From NCBI GenBank assembly GCA_040235415.1, contig JBECKR010000198.1:1-6474 (forward strand): a stretch of DNA of 6,474 nt, given 5' to 3'. Numbering within the stretch: the stretch's first letter is position 1; each line of letters starts with the position of its first letter. The notes under the pieces were generated by a model. That model saw only the letters and a program-made list of their open reading frames with translations, was not told the DNA's origin and searched no databases. Shown piece after piece: positions 5,852 to 6,474 of this stretch. The translations under genes were made by a program, and so were the position numbers. Source of the DNA: JBECKR01 sp040235415. Its GTDB lineage: Bacteria > Acidobacteriota > Polarisedimenticolia > Polarisedimenticolales > Polarisedimenticolaceae.

Positions 5852-6474
5852 ATGCCAAAGACGTTTCTTGAGCTGCTTCTCGCCGTGTTCTTCATTCTGC
5901 CCGGCTTGCCAGGGGAGGCAGCTTATCGTCAAGTTGTTGGACTCGATTGGAGAACCAGCGAGTGGAGAGCAATCGCCCGCGTACTCGTCTTTAGTGCCCT
6001 TGGGCTGGCGCTTTACGGCGTCGTCTCGGTCCTCTTGGGAATCCCGAGTGCTTTGGTCTTGCGCTTCGACGGCCCGGAACTCGAAGCAGAAAACATTCTC
6101 GCCGCGCTGAGAATCATTCCGAAGCGTATCCCCGTAGCCTATGTCGGAATCGTACTGTCGGCTCTGGTTTCGGGCCTACTGGTGGGCTACTTTCACCGGC
6201 TGGTTGGGTGGATTCGTCCGGCTTCCCCTTACCCCAGCGCCTGGGACGAGTTTGTCCGCGCCTACCTACACCGAAGTTGGGTCGTGGTGAAAGTCCAGGA
6301 CGGTCAAGCCTACCTAGGGATAGTAGAGACGGCGGACACATCGGTTGAGCAGTCAGAACGGGACGTCGTGCTGAGAGAGCCCGCAGTGCTTGAAAACGGA
6401 AATTATCGGTCCTTGCCCTATCAGCACCTATTCTTGCCAGCCAGTATGGTGCTTTCCATGGGCACTGTTTACAG
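5852..6474 (+). CDS. Membrane protein resembling the DUF6338 family, 3' end outside the window
   Basis: An uninterrupted frame of 207 codons runs from the ATG at 5852 to the right edge with no stop. GGAGGG (5837-5842) lies 9 nt before the ATG. Three hydrophobic segments are visible: about 4-20 (F-L-E-L-L-L-A-V-F-F-I-L-P-G), 42-66 (V-L-V-F-S-A-L-G-L-A-L-Y-G-V-V) and 94-116 (V-G-I-V-L-S-A-L-V-S-G-L-L-V-G-Y-F). A soluble part follows, containing W-D-E-F (131-134), R-S-W-V-V-V-K-V-Q-D-G-Q-A-Y-L-G (141-156), D-T-S (162-164) and S-E-R-D-V-V-L-R-E-P (168-177). An early P-G in the first helix, three helices, then a W-V-x-V-x-x-x-D-G-x-x-x-x-G strand pair and an E-R-D-[LV]-x-L strand is how I remember DUF6338 proteins, whose function is unknown; the family call is from memory and moderate. 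Codons such as CTA (four times), CTT and CCA are commoner than in the upstream genes, suggesting a different history. A bacterial small-beta-barrel fold after the helices is possible. Confidence 0.75.
   Translation, partial: MPKTFLELLLAVFFILPGLPGEAAYRQVVGLDWRTSEWRAIARVLVFSALGLALYGVVSVLLGIPSALVLRFDGPELEAENILAALRIIPKRIPVAYVGIVLSALVSGLLVGYFHRLVGWIRPASPYPSAWDEFVRAYLHRSWVVVKVQDGQAYLGIVETADTSVEQSERDVVLREPAVLENGNYRSLPYQHLFLPASMVLSMGTVY

Noticed and set aside
5672..5932. 86-codon minus-strand frame across the intergenic gap before the DUF6338-like gene
   Set aside because: Its beginning is antisense to the first membrane helix of the real gene. The peptide is Arg/Ser/Cys-rich without motifs and has no convincing start site.
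1..6474. CRISPR array, insertion sequence, tRNA or attachment site
   Set aside because: I saw no regularly spaced repeats, transposase frame, terminal inverted repeats with target duplication, or cloverleaf on either strand.

Overview
The window is GC-rich (about two-thirds by eye), bacterial and gene-dense, with Shine-Dalgarno starts. A secreted protein with outer-membrane-barrel features suggests a Gram-negative, two-membrane host. Codon bias is of the kind seen in Acidobacteriota, Myxococcota or similar soil and sediment lineages, but nothing here fixes the taxon and no rRNA or tRNA is present.

Layout: (1) 1-298, plus strand, the 3' end of a bacterial PH-domain membrane protein gene. (2) 320-2587, minus strand, convergent with it: one long gene joining a papain-like (C1A) cysteine protease domain to an alpha/beta-hydrolase (lipase/esterase-like) domain, both with complete-looking active sites. 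(3) 2763-3479, plus strand, divergent from gene 2: a secreted beta-rich protein, probably outer-membrane, ending in FSFSF. (4) 3787-4656, plus strand: a metacaspase-like (C14) protease with the His/Cys dyad, preceded by a promoter-like sequence, a perfect 7-bp inverted repeat and a strong ribosome-binding site. (5) 4653-5615, plus strand: an SGNH/GDSL hydrolase whose ATG overlaps the metacaspase stop (ATGA), with a long Arg/Lys-rich N-terminal extension. (6) From 5852 off the right edge, plus strand: a three-helix membrane protein resembling the DUF6338 family, with visibly more AT-ending codons than its neighbours.

The notable pattern is that a cysteine protease is paired with a serine lipase/esterase-type hydrolase twice within 5.3 kb: once fused in one polypeptide (papain + alpha/beta hydrolase) and once as translationally coupled genes (metacaspase + SGNH hydrolase). 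Metacaspases typically cut after Arg or Lys. The SGNH N-terminus, the metacaspase's own inter-lobe loop and C-tail, and the papain-fusion N-terminus are all rich in these residues. A working hypothesis is a proteolytically activated lipid- or envelope-attacking module (cell-death, immunity or antagonism type), with the barrel and the downstream membrane protein as possible envelope partners. The domain calls and catalytic residues are read from sequence; the joint function is inference.
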